Positions 26,038 through 35,206 of a DNA stretch of 37,236 nt are shown here, one piece after another. The stretch's first letter is position 1. The number at the start of each line of letters is the position of its first letter. The position numbers and the translations under genes are program-made. The notes beneath the pieces were generated by a model. It was not told the origin of the DNA. It was given only the letters and a program-made list of their open reading frames with translations, and made no database searches. Origin of the DNA: Metallosphaera yellowstonensis MK1 (lineage in GTDB: Archaea > Thermoproteota > Thermoprotei_A > Sulfolobales > Sulfolobaceae); the NCBI RefSeq assembly GCF_000243315.1, contig NZ_JH597761.1:110604-147839 (forward strand), in the 5' to 3' direction.

Positions 26038-26543
26038 AAGCTTTATTTATTGATGATCGAAAAGTTTTAACTTATTGTCTCATTATAATATGACTAATCA
26101 ACCTTGGAAACCATGAATCTATATATAGGATTGATAGTGCTATTGCAATAATATTAGCAAATCTATTCCTCCCAATACTGTTGCAACGAAACCTTAATAA
26201 GATATATCATACTGTTTAAGATTTATAAAAACTAATGCGGAAAGAATGTTGATTATGAAAATATCACGCTCTTTTCTAGTCTTTTTTAATATAGGATATC
26301 AATATGCCTAATTTAATGTTAAGTCTGATAACTTAGGTGAGATCATTATTACTACTCCCAAAATACAATATTTATCTTAAACTCTTGGAATATAGGCAAT
26401 AGAAAATATTTTCTATTACATGATAACAGCAATAATTATTATATATTATTAAAAAATCTTGGAATTTTACAAATTTTAAGTATCGTGATTCTATATAAAT
26501 TCAATAAAATTATATTATTAATAAATTAATTGAATAAAAATAC
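26038..26543. other. AT-rich intergenic region with a 20-bp palindrome
   Basis: About 500 bp with very low GC and no convincing ORF. A perfect palindrome, AATAGAAAATATTTTCTATT, lies at 26398-26417 and could be a regulator site or a hairpin. I see no IS remnant here. Confidence 0.45.
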
Positions 26544-26868
26544 TCATTGCTTATCGTTCTTTACGTCCTCGATTTCTTCGGGTTTTATCTCAGCGTCTTT
26601 AAGTACTTTATTCATTATATCCTCTGACGGAAAGACTATTATCATTCCTCTAATTTTCTTGACTATCATGCTATTTAACTTATTTGAAATTTGGAGTGAG
26701 TTATGTGCTTTGTGGATCTGTTCAATTTTTCTAAGAGACTACATTAAACTTACTTTTAATTCTACTACATATTTAGAATTTATACTGAAGAAGTGAGTTT
26801 AGAGCCTAAGAAAATTCAACTAGCCCACAAAGCAGTGAGTTATGTGAAAGTAAATATAGAAAAATCAT
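26544..26868 (-). pseudogene. 61-aa gene downstream of the nuclease-helicase, interrupted by a MITE
   Basis: Removing the MITE and one copy of its 10-bp target duplication (26706-26844) joins 8 codons from ATG 26868 to the rest. This gives one open frame of exactly 61 codons plus TGA (26544-26546), reading MIFLYLLSHNS, then GMIIVFPSEDIMNKVLKDAE. The restored start lies 18 bp after the stop of the nuclease-helicase gene, with GAGGA just before it, so it was the second gene of that operon. The family is not recognised. Translation could still begin at the internal ATG 26669, giving a 41-aa product. Confidence 0.65.
26706..26834. repeat. 129-bp MITE with IS5-like ends
   Basis: The tips TGCTTTGTGGATCTGTTCAA and the inverted TTGAATTTTC-side copy ending CCACAAAGCA match the ends of the IS5-like element at 8737-9775. 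A perfect 10-bp duplication, GTGAGTTATG, flanks it (26696-26705 and 26835-26844). It has no ORF of its own and was probably mobilised by the IS5-like transposase. Confidence 0.85.
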
Positions 26869-26886
26869 TACTAGTCCTCTTACACC

Positions 26887-28689
26887 TTATTGAACTAAAC
26901 CCTTTACAGCTTTAGCTGTTCCTATATCTTCAAAAAATACATATACCCCTCTTATACCCCTAGTCAGCATAATATAATATCTATTCTTAAGTAGCAATAG
27001 AGCTTTATCTCTTTTCTTAGGATTATTAGCTAACTTCTTTAGTGAAGACGACCCTCCCACGTAATCGGTTATAGGTCCAGGATTAACAATCCACTCTCCA
27101 TTATGCCATATTAAGTCTCTTCCCCATACTACTCCTACATAATCCGCCTCAAAACCTTGTGAACCGTAAACTGAAGAACAATATTTTAGAGAATCTAGTT
27201 CTCCTTTCCAATATCTAGGATATTCGGTTTCCTCATCCATTAACCATTTTACCTTTATTTCATTACCTTCATATTTCATTCCCTTATATAAGTCAAAGCC
27301 CGATTGCAAAGGATAACCTATCCTTATATTCTTTGTACTTTCCCAACTAGTTTTGTTGTTATTATCACCCTCAGATTCTGTGAAGGAACATATAAGAGCA
27401 GTTTTCATTCCATGATTTTTCTCGTTCTTTAACTCATTGAACATATCAGTAATGTTATCAAATATCTTAAAGTCAAAATCACCAGACTTAGCTTTTTCTC
27501 CTTGTAATATCTTTCTTACAAATTCCAAATATTGTTTAGGCTCACGAAATGGTGAAGATAATTTATACTCACTTACGTTTTGCAAATACTTGAGTAAGTT
27601 TTCCCTAGTTCCGGCCTCATTACCTATAAGAACTTGAGAATCATCATAAAAATATACGTTTATCTTTCCTTTAGGAGAATTTCTAATTACATTGTCGGTC
27701 ATTCTTTGAGCTTCGTCAAAGACTATTAAGTCTATATCAGTCTTACTCTCTTTACTCTTAATATGTTTAGAGAACCATTCATCAAACCCTTTTTCTCCTA
27801 TTCCTATATTACGTCCAGTGGAGTAAAACATTACTAATGAGGAAAGTTCCCTACCCAAAGCTTGTCTTACAGCATTTATAAGTCTGTTATTTTTATAGGC
27901 TAAGATTGCGAAATAACCTCGGCTTAAAGCCTCCAAATATAAGGTAATTGCGAGCAAACTTTTCCCAGAACCGCTTTCACCTTGTATGATAAAGTTTTTC
28001 CTTTCGCCCTTAGCCAGAGAGTCTAAAACGTCTTTTAAAACTCGCATTTGTTCTTCCGTTAAGCCGTAGCCAGTAGATAAAAGAACTTTGCTTACGTCTT
28101 TTAATCGTTTTTCTTTTACTTTTTTAACAAGTTCTATGAAAGTGTGTTTAAGCATTAGCTTACTATCTACAATTTTTCTTGCGTCGTTCAGATCGCCAGA
28201 AGGTAAATTTTTGAGCTCATTCCTTAGTTCTTCTATAGTTCTAAGCGTTTTACATTCTTCAGACGAATAATCCCTAGTATTGTAAAGGAAAAGCAGGCCT
28301 TTAAACTTTAGATTAGAAGAATGGAAAAAGTTTAACTTATATACATAATTATTGAGTTGGTAACAAGGATCCAAGTGAAGTTCTCCGTCTGCCTCTACTA
28401 CGTTATCTCCTAATTTCTTTACTGATCTCCAGCCCTTTGCCTCAACTACTACAGCCTTATCTTTATCTGCAAAAATAATGTCTGCTCTTTCTGTGAAAAT
28501 AGGGTATTCTAGGATAATTGGATGAGGAACGTTCAATTCCTGTAAGAGATCCAATAGTTTCTTCCACGCATTTTCTTGCTGAATAGAAGGCTTCTCGTTG
28601 TAAGTTTCAATATACTCATTCACTAAATTATTGTAGGCTTCGTCTGTTGCCGCTTTGAGTATTACTGGGAGCACACTACTAGTCACCAA
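26887..28689 (-). CDS. nuclease-helicase: PD-(D/E)XK-like N-terminus plus DUF2075 helicase
   Basis: A 600-aa protein. Residues 60-90 contain ERADIIFADKDKAVVVEAKG, the D...ExK pattern of a PD-(D/E)XK/NERD-type nuclease. From about 215 it is a DUF2075-type SF1 helicase: GESGSGKSLLAIT (Walker A, about 236-248), LIVFDEAQRM (Walker B, about 319-328), and YYIMLTRGIRGVYVFFED near the C-terminus (motif VI-like, about 570-587). It is likely a DNA- or RNA-degrading effector or processing enzyme. The listed start is TTG 28689. GTG 28674 is better spaced from the TATA box at 28691-28700. The second gene of its operon is the MITE-broken 61-aa ORF. Confidence 0.82.
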   Translation of the reverse strand: MVTSSVLPVILKAATDEAYNNLVNEYIETYNEKPSIQQENAWKKLLDLLQELNVPHPIILEYPIFTERADIIFADKDKAVVVEAKGWRSVKKLGDNVVEADGELHLDPCYQLNNYVYKLNFFHSSNLKFKGLLFLYNTRDYSSEECKTLRTIEELRNELKNLPSGDLNDARKIVDSKLMLKHTFIELVKKVKEKRLKDVSKVLLSTGYGLTEEQMRVLKDVLDSLAKGERKNFIIQGESGSGKSLLAITLYLEALSRGYFAILAYKNNRLINAVRQALGRELSSLVMFYSTGRNIGIGEKGFDEWFSKHIKSKESKTDIDLIVFDEAQRMTDNVIRNSPKGKINVYFYDDSQVLIGNEAGTRENLLKYLQNVSEYKLSSPFREPKQYLEFVRKILQGEKAKSGDFDFKIFDNITDMFNELKNEKNHGMKTALICSFTESEGDNNNKTSWESTKNIRIGYPLQSGFDLYKGMKYEGNEIKVKWLMDEETEYPRYWKGELDSLKYCSSVYGSQGFEADYVGVVWGRDLIWHNGEWIVNPGPITDYVGGSSSLKKLANNPKKRDKALLLLKNRYYIMLTRGIRGVYVFFEDIGTAKAVKGLVQ

Positions 28690-28690
28690 A

Positions 28691-28700
28691 ATAAATTATA
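28691..28700. promoter_or_regulatory. shared AT-rich promoter between nuclease-helicase and small gene
   Basis: AAATTATAAA reads as a TATA box on both strands. On the minus strand it is about 22 bp before GTG 28674. On the plus strand it lies about 45-50 bp before ATG 28745. The two genes may therefore be co-regulated. Confidence 0.4.
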
Positions 28701-28744
28701 AACTTTCGCTCAACTCTCTCTCTTTTAACATTCTAGATGGCAGC

Positions 28745-28987
28745 ATGGTAATCGAAATCCTATCTTGCATAGTTGAAACAACCAATTTCGATGTAATAAC
28801 ATATGAAGCTTTGAGAGGAAAATCAGGAGAAGTAAAGGCTAGTGAGAAGGAGCTATTAAAGAGAGGAATTACTAAGGAATATATTGAAGATTTCATAGAT
28901 GATGTTGAACATGCTGAGGGAGCAATCTGTGGAGAAATAAAGAGACTAAATGTGTATCTTGAAATATTGGACATTATAGGACTCTAA
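28745..28987 (+). CDS. hypothetical 80-aa acidic helical protein
   Basis: From ATG 28745 it reads MVIEILSCIVETTNFDVITYEAL, then EYIEDFIDDVEHAEGAICGEIKRL. Charged and helical; no family recognised. It is divergent from the nuclease-helicase with a shared promoter region, a position often taken by regulators or antitoxin-like proteins, but nothing in the sequence proves this. A competing minus-strand ORF (28696-28974) has a less protein-like composition. Confidence 0.5.
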   Translation: MVIEILSCIVETTNFDVITYEALRGKSGEVKASEKELLKRGITKEYIEDFIDDVEHAEGAICGEIKRLNVYLEILDIIGL

Positions 28988-29138
28988 TAATACTATGAAG
29001 GAATTGGATTGAAATAGTACTTCTTATTTCATGATTGAGTATAAAAGTTTCCATTAGCATAAAAACTTAAAGCAGATAATATTTTTATGTACTATAAACA
29101 ATAGTTAAGGTTTTATATTTGATATCATATATAGTCAT

Positions 29139-30215
29139 ATGTTAATGAGATATTGGGGCAGGAAACCGTTAGAGCTCATTGATAAAATAATGATTGATGT
29201 TCACGGTACCGTTATTGATCCATTTGGGGGTGGTGGTACAATAGTATTTTCAGCCTTAAGACATGATAATAAGGCTATATATTTAGATATTAATCCTTAT
29301 GCATGGTTAGTAACTTTTGTTAACGTAGTAAGTATTGATCCGAAAGAGTTTGAGGAGAAAAGTAAAGAAGTTTTGGAAAACGTTTATTTAGAATCTGTAT
29401 TTTCTCTTCATAATGATTATCTTTATTATCCTAATGGTAAATTTTTTTGGAAAAGAAGAAATGCTGATAGGATTACAGAGTTTTTCTCTAGAGAAAATTT
29501 CATAAAGCTATTTTCTATTTTAAAGAGTATTGACAAAGTTGAGAGTGAAACTGAGGTAAAAATAGCACTTTATGCTACATTTTGTTCTTCTCTTTTCACG
29601 TCTTCAAGAATGAAACGAAGAAACTCTGGTAGCTGGGGAGTACCTTCTTATTGGGTTCCAAAAGAACATGAAGAAGTGAATGCGGAAGAGGCTTTTAAAA
29701 TGTCTGTTAAACGTTTTTCGTCTTATTTTAGGAGAAATAAAGGTTATGAATTAAACGTAGATGTTAAACTTTTAATAGGTAACGCATTAGCTTTTAATTA
29801 CCCTGATCAGTCAATAGTTTTCACTGATCCACCGTATTTTGATGAAATACAATATATGGAATTATCCTTTTTCTATTGGGCCTGGTTAAGGGAAAGTAAT
29901 TTCAAAAAAGTAATTCGAGAAGTTTTAGGCTATGAACCCGAATTTAGAATTAGTGATGAGATAATTGTTAATCCTAATAGAGGAGTTACGTTTGACAAAT
30001 ATATGGAAACGCTAAAGGCGTTCATCACAAAGGTTTCTAAAGTAAACTCTAAGTATCTTCTCTTTCATTATGATAATGACAAGCTAAGAGAAAAGGTTAT
30101 TAAAATAGTCAAGGAAAATTGGACAAGGATAAAGGTTAATGATTTTGAAATAGTAAAACAAAGGAAAATTGGACCTAGAGGAGGTAAAAAATATTTGTTA
30201 GTTTCAAGTCCTTAA
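29139..30215 (+). CDS. DPPY-type DNA methyltransferase (DUF1156-related)
   Basis: A 358-aa protein. It opens with MRYWGRKPLELIDK, a shortened form of the DUF1156 WxRKPL signature. SAM motif VIDPFGGGGTIVFSALRH is at about 26-43, and catalytic motif FTDPPYFDEIQYMELSFFYWAW at about 228-249. It is much smaller than the DUF1156 protein at 23215-26010 and lacks its zinc-finger insert, so it should recognise a different target or form part of a two-subunit methylase. A TATA box (TTTTATATT, about 29110-29118) gives a leaderless start. It converges on the DUF1998-PLD gene with a 4-bp overlap of stop codons. Confidence 0.85.
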   Translation: MLMRYWGRKPLELIDKIMIDVHGTVIDPFGGGGTIVFSALRHDNKAIYLDINPYAWLVTFVNVVSIDPKEFEEKSKEVLENVYLESVFSLHNDYLYYPNGKFFWKRRNADRITEFFSRENFIKLFSILKSIDKVESETEVKIALYATFCSSLFTSSRMKRRNSGSWGVPSYWVPKEHEEVNAEEAFKMSVKRFSSYFRRNKGYELNVDVKLLIGNALAFNYPDQSIVFTDPPYFDEIQYMELSFFYWAWLRESNFKKVIREVLGYEPEFRISDEIIVNPNRGVTFDKYMETLKAFITKVSKVNSKYLLFHYDNDKLREKVIKIVKENWTRIKVNDFEIVKQRKIGPRGGKKYLLVSSP

Positions 30216-32335
30216 GTAGAATTGCTTTTATCTATTATTTCACTGAATTGATCTAAGAATTTTTTGACAGTATTCTCGTCTATACTTACTACTTCAGATT
30301 CTACGTTTTTTTGCAAACCGTTGATAGTAAAGTTTGCCGAACCGTGCATAGTTATAGAGTCATCTATTATCAACATCTTTGTATGCACAATTCCTTGAGA
30401 ATCGGCCTTAAGTTTTATTACCTTAATTTGGTTATTTTCTGCCAATTGTATTGCGTCTTTATTTTTATCGTCGTCTAATGTCACTATCGTAATATCTAGG
30501 TCTCTGTAGGCTTTAATATTAGTGAGATCGTCTATTATATCTTTTCCTATCCAAGGTGAAACAATCTTGATGTTTTTTTGAGCCAGTCTTATTAAATCAA
30601 TAAATATGTTATATAAGCCTTTAGTAATTATGAACTTTGCTTCTCCCATCCAATCCTTATATGTGCTCAAGAATTCACTTACTAACTCTCTACTTACAAG
30701 AAACGGCTGATCGTAAGGACCAAACATACAGCCTTTATCCATACCTACACAAGAATTGCAGCCATCCCAACATAGCGGTAAAGATGATACTACGTCTTTA
30801 AACGTTTGCCTAGTATTGGAATCTTTATTAATTTCCTTTCTTTTAACCTTTCCTACATAATTTCTTACAGCTAAGTGTAAAGGATGAGTGTATTGATATT
30901 GCGAACTCCATTCATTATAGACGTCATAAAGTATATCTAATATACTTTTATCTATTTTACTATTGAAATTATAAATGGTATTCTTCATGTTATTTAAGGA
31001 ACTGTTGAATCTTTTTTCATGATTTGGAAAGTCTAAGGTTAATATGTCAGTTATAAGATTTAGTAAGTTTGTATCTCTCTTTCCTATCATATTAGCTATA
31101 GCCCTAATGTATCCTAGTCCTCCATAAACACTTTCAATAATATATACTGCTGATAAATTTGCGAGCTTATTATTGCCCATTAAGTTACGCAAAATAGGAT
31201 GAGTTATAAAATATGTTATGTCATTAAGTACAGAAGATGATGGGGTAATAGGTATTATTATCTTGCTAATGATCATGTGAGCCAAAGTATGTAATAATAT
31301 AAAGCTGCCAAATTCTGCAAGGTCTTCAATGTCACAATCATTTTTCTGCTGATTTCCTTTACGTAAATCGTCAAATTCTTTTTCAAATCTTTTCATGGCA
31401 TTAAACCCTGCATTACTATTATTTAGATTGACGTAAAGCCTTTTTTTAGAACCGAAGTATATCTTCTTTTTAACGCAAAGCCATGCTCTTAGTTTAGAAT
31501 TATTATCAAGCAAATATTTTATATAATCTCGTAAAGTATATATACTGAATTTAATTATTATTCCATTTAATTTTCTAAGTCTAAAGCCTATTCCTTCTTT
31601 ATAGCTTACCCATAGAAAATCTTTATACATAAGGTCAGCATACTTTGAGTAAAAGATTGAAGCATCGGCAAAAGCATGTAATTTTATCGTATCGCTAAAC
31701 TCTATCTTTCCTATTATTCTCTCAACGTTATTAATTTTAACGGTAATTAAAGAAATTATTTTTCCTTTTTTCCCTATTTCTCCTTCTTCTTCTGCGAATC
31801 TTACGATATGTGGAACAACAGTGTATAATCTCTCGTAAGAAACTGGTCCATAATAATATTTACAAGCATTTTTTCCTTCGAATGCCTCACATTTGTTCAT
31901 TAATGGACATTGTCGTTTATCATTAAGGAGTACGAAGCCATATTTACAATAATATCCATGAATCAGAGAATCATAGTTAAAATTCATTAATTTAGGAAAT
32001 ATTGATATAACATCAGTCTTAGAAATTTTGTTTCTATTTTTCAAATTCATATCCTCGTATTTTATGCTGGTTTTATTGTTCTCGTTGAATAATGTTGCAT
32101 TAATTGTTGAAGGTAATATAACCTTAAAGTTTTCTCTGCTATAGAAAAAGGGCGTGTAACTATCTACTATGCCGTTATTCCAATTTAGATTTCCAGGTGT
32201 TGAATTTAAATATGTTATAGGTACTAAAATTATTGCATATTTTCTCCTACCGAATAATTGTTTAAATGGCGTAAACGTATAAAGTGACTGAATTCCACTT
32301 TTTTGAGTTCCAGAAAATTCACTCATCATTATCAC
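30212..32335 (-). CDS. DUF1998 protein fused to a C-terminal PLD nuclease domain (DrmB-DrmC-like)
   Basis: A 707-aa protein. CPLMNKCEAFEGKNACKYYYG (about 137-157) is a cysteine cluster. LHTLAHMIISK (about 335-345) with YIIESVYGGLGYIRA (about 398-412) is the DUF1998 core, and the cysteine-rich CWDGCNSCVGMDKGC (about 521-535) matches the zinc/iron site of DUF1998 proteins. The C-terminus (about 560-705) is a phospholipase-D-like domain with HTKMLIIDDSITMHGSANFT (about 652-671), an HxKx4Dx6GSxN motif. In DISARM, DrmB (DUF1998) and DrmC (PLD) are separate; here they are one chain. One HKD motif suggests it works as a dimer. Start GTG 32335 or ATG 32329; overlaps the helicase by 17 bp. Confidence 0.85.
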   Translation of the reverse strand: MIMMSEFSGTQKSGIQSLYTFTPFKQLFGRRKYAIILVPITYLNSTPGNLNWNNGIVDSYTPFFYSRENFKVILPSTINATLFNENNKTSIKYEDMNLKNRNKISKTDVISIFPKLMNFNYDSLIHGYYCKYGFVLLNDKRQCPLMNKCEAFEGKNACKYYYGPVSYERLYTVVPHIVRFAEEEGEIGKKGKIISLITVKINNVERIIGKIEFSDTIKLHAFADASIFYSKYADLMYKDFLWVSYKEGIGFRLRKLNGIIIKFSIYTLRDYIKYLLDNNSKLRAWLCVKKKIYFGSKKRLYVNLNNSNAGFNAMKRFEKEFDDLRKGNQQKNDCDIEDLAEFGSFILLHTLAHMIISKIIIPITPSSSVLNDITYFITHPILRNLMGNNKLANLSAVYIIESVYGGLGYIRAIANMIGKRDTNLLNLITDILTLDFPNHEKRFNSSLNNMKNTIYNFNSKIDKSILDILYDVYNEWSSQYQYTHPLHLAVRNYVGKVKRKEINKDSNTRQTFKDVVSSLPLCWDGCNSCVGMDKGCMFGPYDQPFLVSRELVSEFLSTYKDWMGEAKFIITKGLYNIFIDLIRLAQKNIKIVSPWIGKDIIDDLTNIKAYRDLDITIVTLDDDKNKDAIQLAENNQIKVIKLKADSQGIVHTKMLIIDDSITMHGSANFTINGLQKNVESEVVSIDENTVKKFLDQFSEIIDKSNST

Positions 32336-35201
32336 TCTCGTCTACGTCTACAAGTAGGTTAATATTTGGCGAAGGTGGGAGCATTAATAAACTAAAGAAA
32401 ACATAATTTGCAAATATCTTATCTAAAAGTGTAAACACATCTACATGGTTTGATTGCGTAATTAATGTTTTATTAAAACTAGAGATAAATCCTATAAATC
32501 TTAAATACTTCTCATAACCTTGATCTAATGCAGCATTAATTATTTCAACTAAATCACTAGTTTTCTCAAGGGCTTTTTTAACGCTATCTTTTATATCCGA
32601 TAGAAGATCACTTTTTTCTTTTTCATTGATAATATCTAGCAGATTATTTGAGGAATTGGATATTTTTATGTTATCTAATTTTTTATTAAAATTCTCAAGA
32701 TTTTTCAATTTTATGTTTAAGTTTTGTATAAGAGATTTAAGGCTATTATTACTAGCTGTACCAGAATATAAGCTATCTTGAATTTCTTTTACTATTTCAA
32801 AGCTTTTATTTAATATATAAATAATTTCTTTCTTATCAAATATCTTGAGTTCATCAGTATTTTGTTCTTCTATAAAATTTGCCGCCTCTGATATAGAATT
32901 GAGAGTATTATTTATGTATTCGTCTATTTTCTGACTAATTTCCATATTATTATTTTTATTGTCAATAATAATTTCCATATCATTATTAAGCTGCATTAAA
33001 GTATCTTTTAAGGTCTGTTTTAGTTCTTCGTCTGAAAGGTCTAGGCATAGTTGCTTCTTCAATTCTTTCGTAGTATCTTCTGAAGCCAAGGCATTAATAG
33101 ATTGAGAGATTAATTGCCTAGCTATATCTTTGCACTCATCATATTTATTTCCATCATCTACACAAGTACTAATACCTTTAACTGCCCATTTTAAAAGAAT
33201 GTATGAAAAGATATGCTGTAGTGTAATTTCAATATTCATAGAATTAGTTGTAATGAAACGTAATTTTGAATTTAGGTTAGTTAATGTATTTCTGAGATCA
33301 TCGTTATAGATATATAGTGACGCATAGGGTGTAGATTGTAATGTTAATATACCAGTAGCTATTCTGTAATTATTTTCGTTCCTTCCCGCTCTTCCTATTC
33401 TTTGAATAAAACTCTCTTTTGACAATGGCAATTTATGTTGAATTACTAATGCTACATCTCCTATATCGATACCTAACTCCAATGTAGATGTAGAAAATAG
33501 AAGTAATTTTGTTTTATCTTTCTTGAAGCTTTCTTCTATTTCTGATCTTTTTTCAGGAGACAAGAGAGAATAATGTTCATCTATTCCATTTTTTATATTC
33601 TCGGCGAAATTTCTCAGTTCGTCGTCGTCTCCACATATCTTGCTATAGGCTGCTAGGAAAGGCCAATAGTACTCGTCTTTACAACATAAATTTTTAGGAT
33701 CTTTGTAACAAAGATGATCCCTTATTTCTCTACCTTGTCTTCCTCCTAGAATCGTATTCCAAAAATATTTGTAGAAAGTATCTACTCCCGACACGCTATC
33801 AGCAAAAAGTATACCTTTGCGATTGTACTCCTTAAGCCAAGTTAATGCCAACTGAGTTACCTCCTCAGTTAGTGTTTCAACTCCTCTTTCTATGTTAGGA
33901 AAAAGAAATTCGTATAATATTATTCTCTCCTTTTTATTTTCTAAATGCTGATTTTTATAATAATCTTCTAATGATAAAATTTCTGGTATGCAATTTTCAT
34001 TCTCGCAGCAAGCTATTTTAGTTAGAAAATTTTTATAATCTGGAATAGTTGCAGATGAAAATATTATTTTATCAATATAATCTTTTTCTGTAAGATTCTT
34101 CAATGACTCAAGTAATCTTAAGATAAATTTCAAGTGTTGAGTATATATACCGTCGTAGGCATGAATTTCATCAAGCACGATATACCTAATGTTTTTAAAA
34201 CTCTGTACTGTTTCTCTATTGAGAAGTCTCCTATAGAGTATCCATAAATTAGTAACTAAAATATTTGAGTACTCTTTATGGATATCTTCTCTAGTTGCAA
34301 TAAGGTAATCGTATTTATGCCCACACTTTTTACATTCTATTTTTCTATTATTATATATGAGATCTCCTCCGCATTTTACACATTTTAGTCCTCTATACGC
34401 ATCACCGTTCCTTATTTCATATGCCTTTGGTGTATCTCCATCTTCTAATGCAATTGTAACCATTTTATTATATTTTTTCAATTCATCGTTAATTATAGAA
34501 ACATATTTAAGAAGTCTAAAGATTTGATCTTTTGCCAAAGCCTTTCTTGGATATATAAATACTACATTGATTGGTTCTTCTCCTCTAATTACGCTTTCTA
34601 ACAAATATACAAGCCCAGGTAAAGTAAATGCTAATGTCTTTCCACTAGCAGTAGGAGCTACTAATGGTATATACTTATAATCAGTAGAGAGAATTTGCTC
34701 AATTATATACAATTGATAACTCGATATACTTTTTATTTTGGGATCATATTCGTTTAATATTCTCTTAATAATTTTCATTATAAGGATAACATCATCTTTG
34801 GATACTCGATCTCTGACTAATTTATCTTGAATAATTTTAAGTATTTCATTAAAACTATGCGCTTCAAAATCTGGAAATGGTTCTTCTTTTAACTCAATAT
34901 CATATTCTAAAGCGTAAGGCGAATCGTTTTTATAAGCTCTTACATGAGCGGCCTTTGCTAGAAGAGTCATATGGGCTGTCCTATATTTACCACATAAATT
35001 TATAATCATTTTATTATTTATCAATCCTGTAAGTAATTGATTTCCATTATTTAAATTTAAATTTGATATAATATTATTTAACTCGTTGGCATCAAGAAAA
35101 GTTGTAGCAAAGTCTTTATTTTTCTTAAATTTATCAACCTCATACTTTAAAATCGCTTGATATAGTCTAATTTCATCTTCAGTAGGTATTTTGACAGCCA
35201 T
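32319..35201 (-). CDS. SF2 helicase with inserted zinc ribbon (DrmA-like)
   Basis: A 960-aa protein. VAPTASGKTLAFTLPG (motif I, about 181-196), a zinc ribbon CVKCGG...CKKCGH (about 272-293), YIVLDEIHAYDG (motif II, about 339-350), FSSATIP (motif III, about 380), LGIDIGDVALVIQ (about 570-582) and FIQRIGRAGR (motif VI, about 597-606). The C-terminal ~320 residues are coiled-coil-rich and lysine/asparagine-rich. Helicases of this kind pair with DUF1998 proteins (MrfA-type fusions, or DrmA-DrmB in DISARM). It is the middle gene of a three-gene operon, 5 bp after the 418-aa gene. It probably translocates on invading DNA and feeds the PLD domain. Confidence 0.87.
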   Translation of the reverse strand: MAVKIPTEDEIRLYQAILKYEVDKFKKNKDFATTFLDANELNNIISNLNLNNGNQLLTGLINNKMIINLCGKYRTAHMTLLAKAAHVRAYKNDSPYALEYDIELKEEPFPDFEAHSFNEILKIIQDKLVRDRVSKDDVILIMKIIKRILNEYDPKIKSISSYQLYIIEQILSTDYKYIPLVAPTASGKTLAFTLPGLVYLLESVIRGEEPINVVFIYPRKALAKDQIFRLLKYVSIINDELKKYNKMVTIALEDGDTPKAYEIRNGDAYRGLKCVKCGGDLIYNNRKIECKKCGHKYDYLIATREDIHKEYSNILVTNLWILYRRLLNRETVQSFKNIRYIVLDEIHAYDGIYTQHLKFILRLLESLKNLTEKDYIDKIIFSSATIPDYKNFLTKIACCENENCIPEILSLEDYYKNQHLENKKERIILYEFLFPNIERGVETLTEEVTQLALTWLKEYNRKGILFADSVSGVDTFYKYFWNTILGGRQGREIRDHLCYKDPKNLCCKDEYYWPFLAAYSKICGDDDELRNFAENIKNGIDEHYSLLSPEKRSEIEESFKKDKTKLLLFSTSTLELGIDIGDVALVIQHKLPLSKESFIQRIGRAGRNENNYRIATGILTLQSTPYASLYIYNDDLRNTLTNLNSKLRFITTNSMNIEITLQHIFSYILLKWAVKGISTCVDDGNKYDECKDIARQLISQSINALASEDTTKELKKQLCLDLSDEELKQTLKDTLMQLNNDMEIIIDNKNNNMEISQKIDEYINNTLNSISEAANFIEEQNTDELKIFDKKEIIYILNKSFEIVKEIQDSLYSGTASNNSLKSLIQNLNIKLKNLENFNKKLDNIKISNSSNNLLDIINEKEKSDLLSDIKDSVKKALEKTSDLVEIINAALDQGYEKYLRFIGFISSFNKTLITQSNHVDVFTLLDKIFANYVFFSLLMLPPSPNINLLVDVDESDNDE

Positions 35202-35206
35202 AATAT

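Noticed and set aside
26530-26796. 88-aa plus-strand ORF rich in Ser, Ile and Phe
   Set aside because: It is the antisense of the MITE-interrupted 61-aa minus-strand gene and runs into the MITE itself.
28696-28974. 92-aa minus-strand ORF
   Set aside because: Ser/Ile/Leu-rich shadow of the plus-strand 80-aa gene, whose composition and start position are more gene-like.
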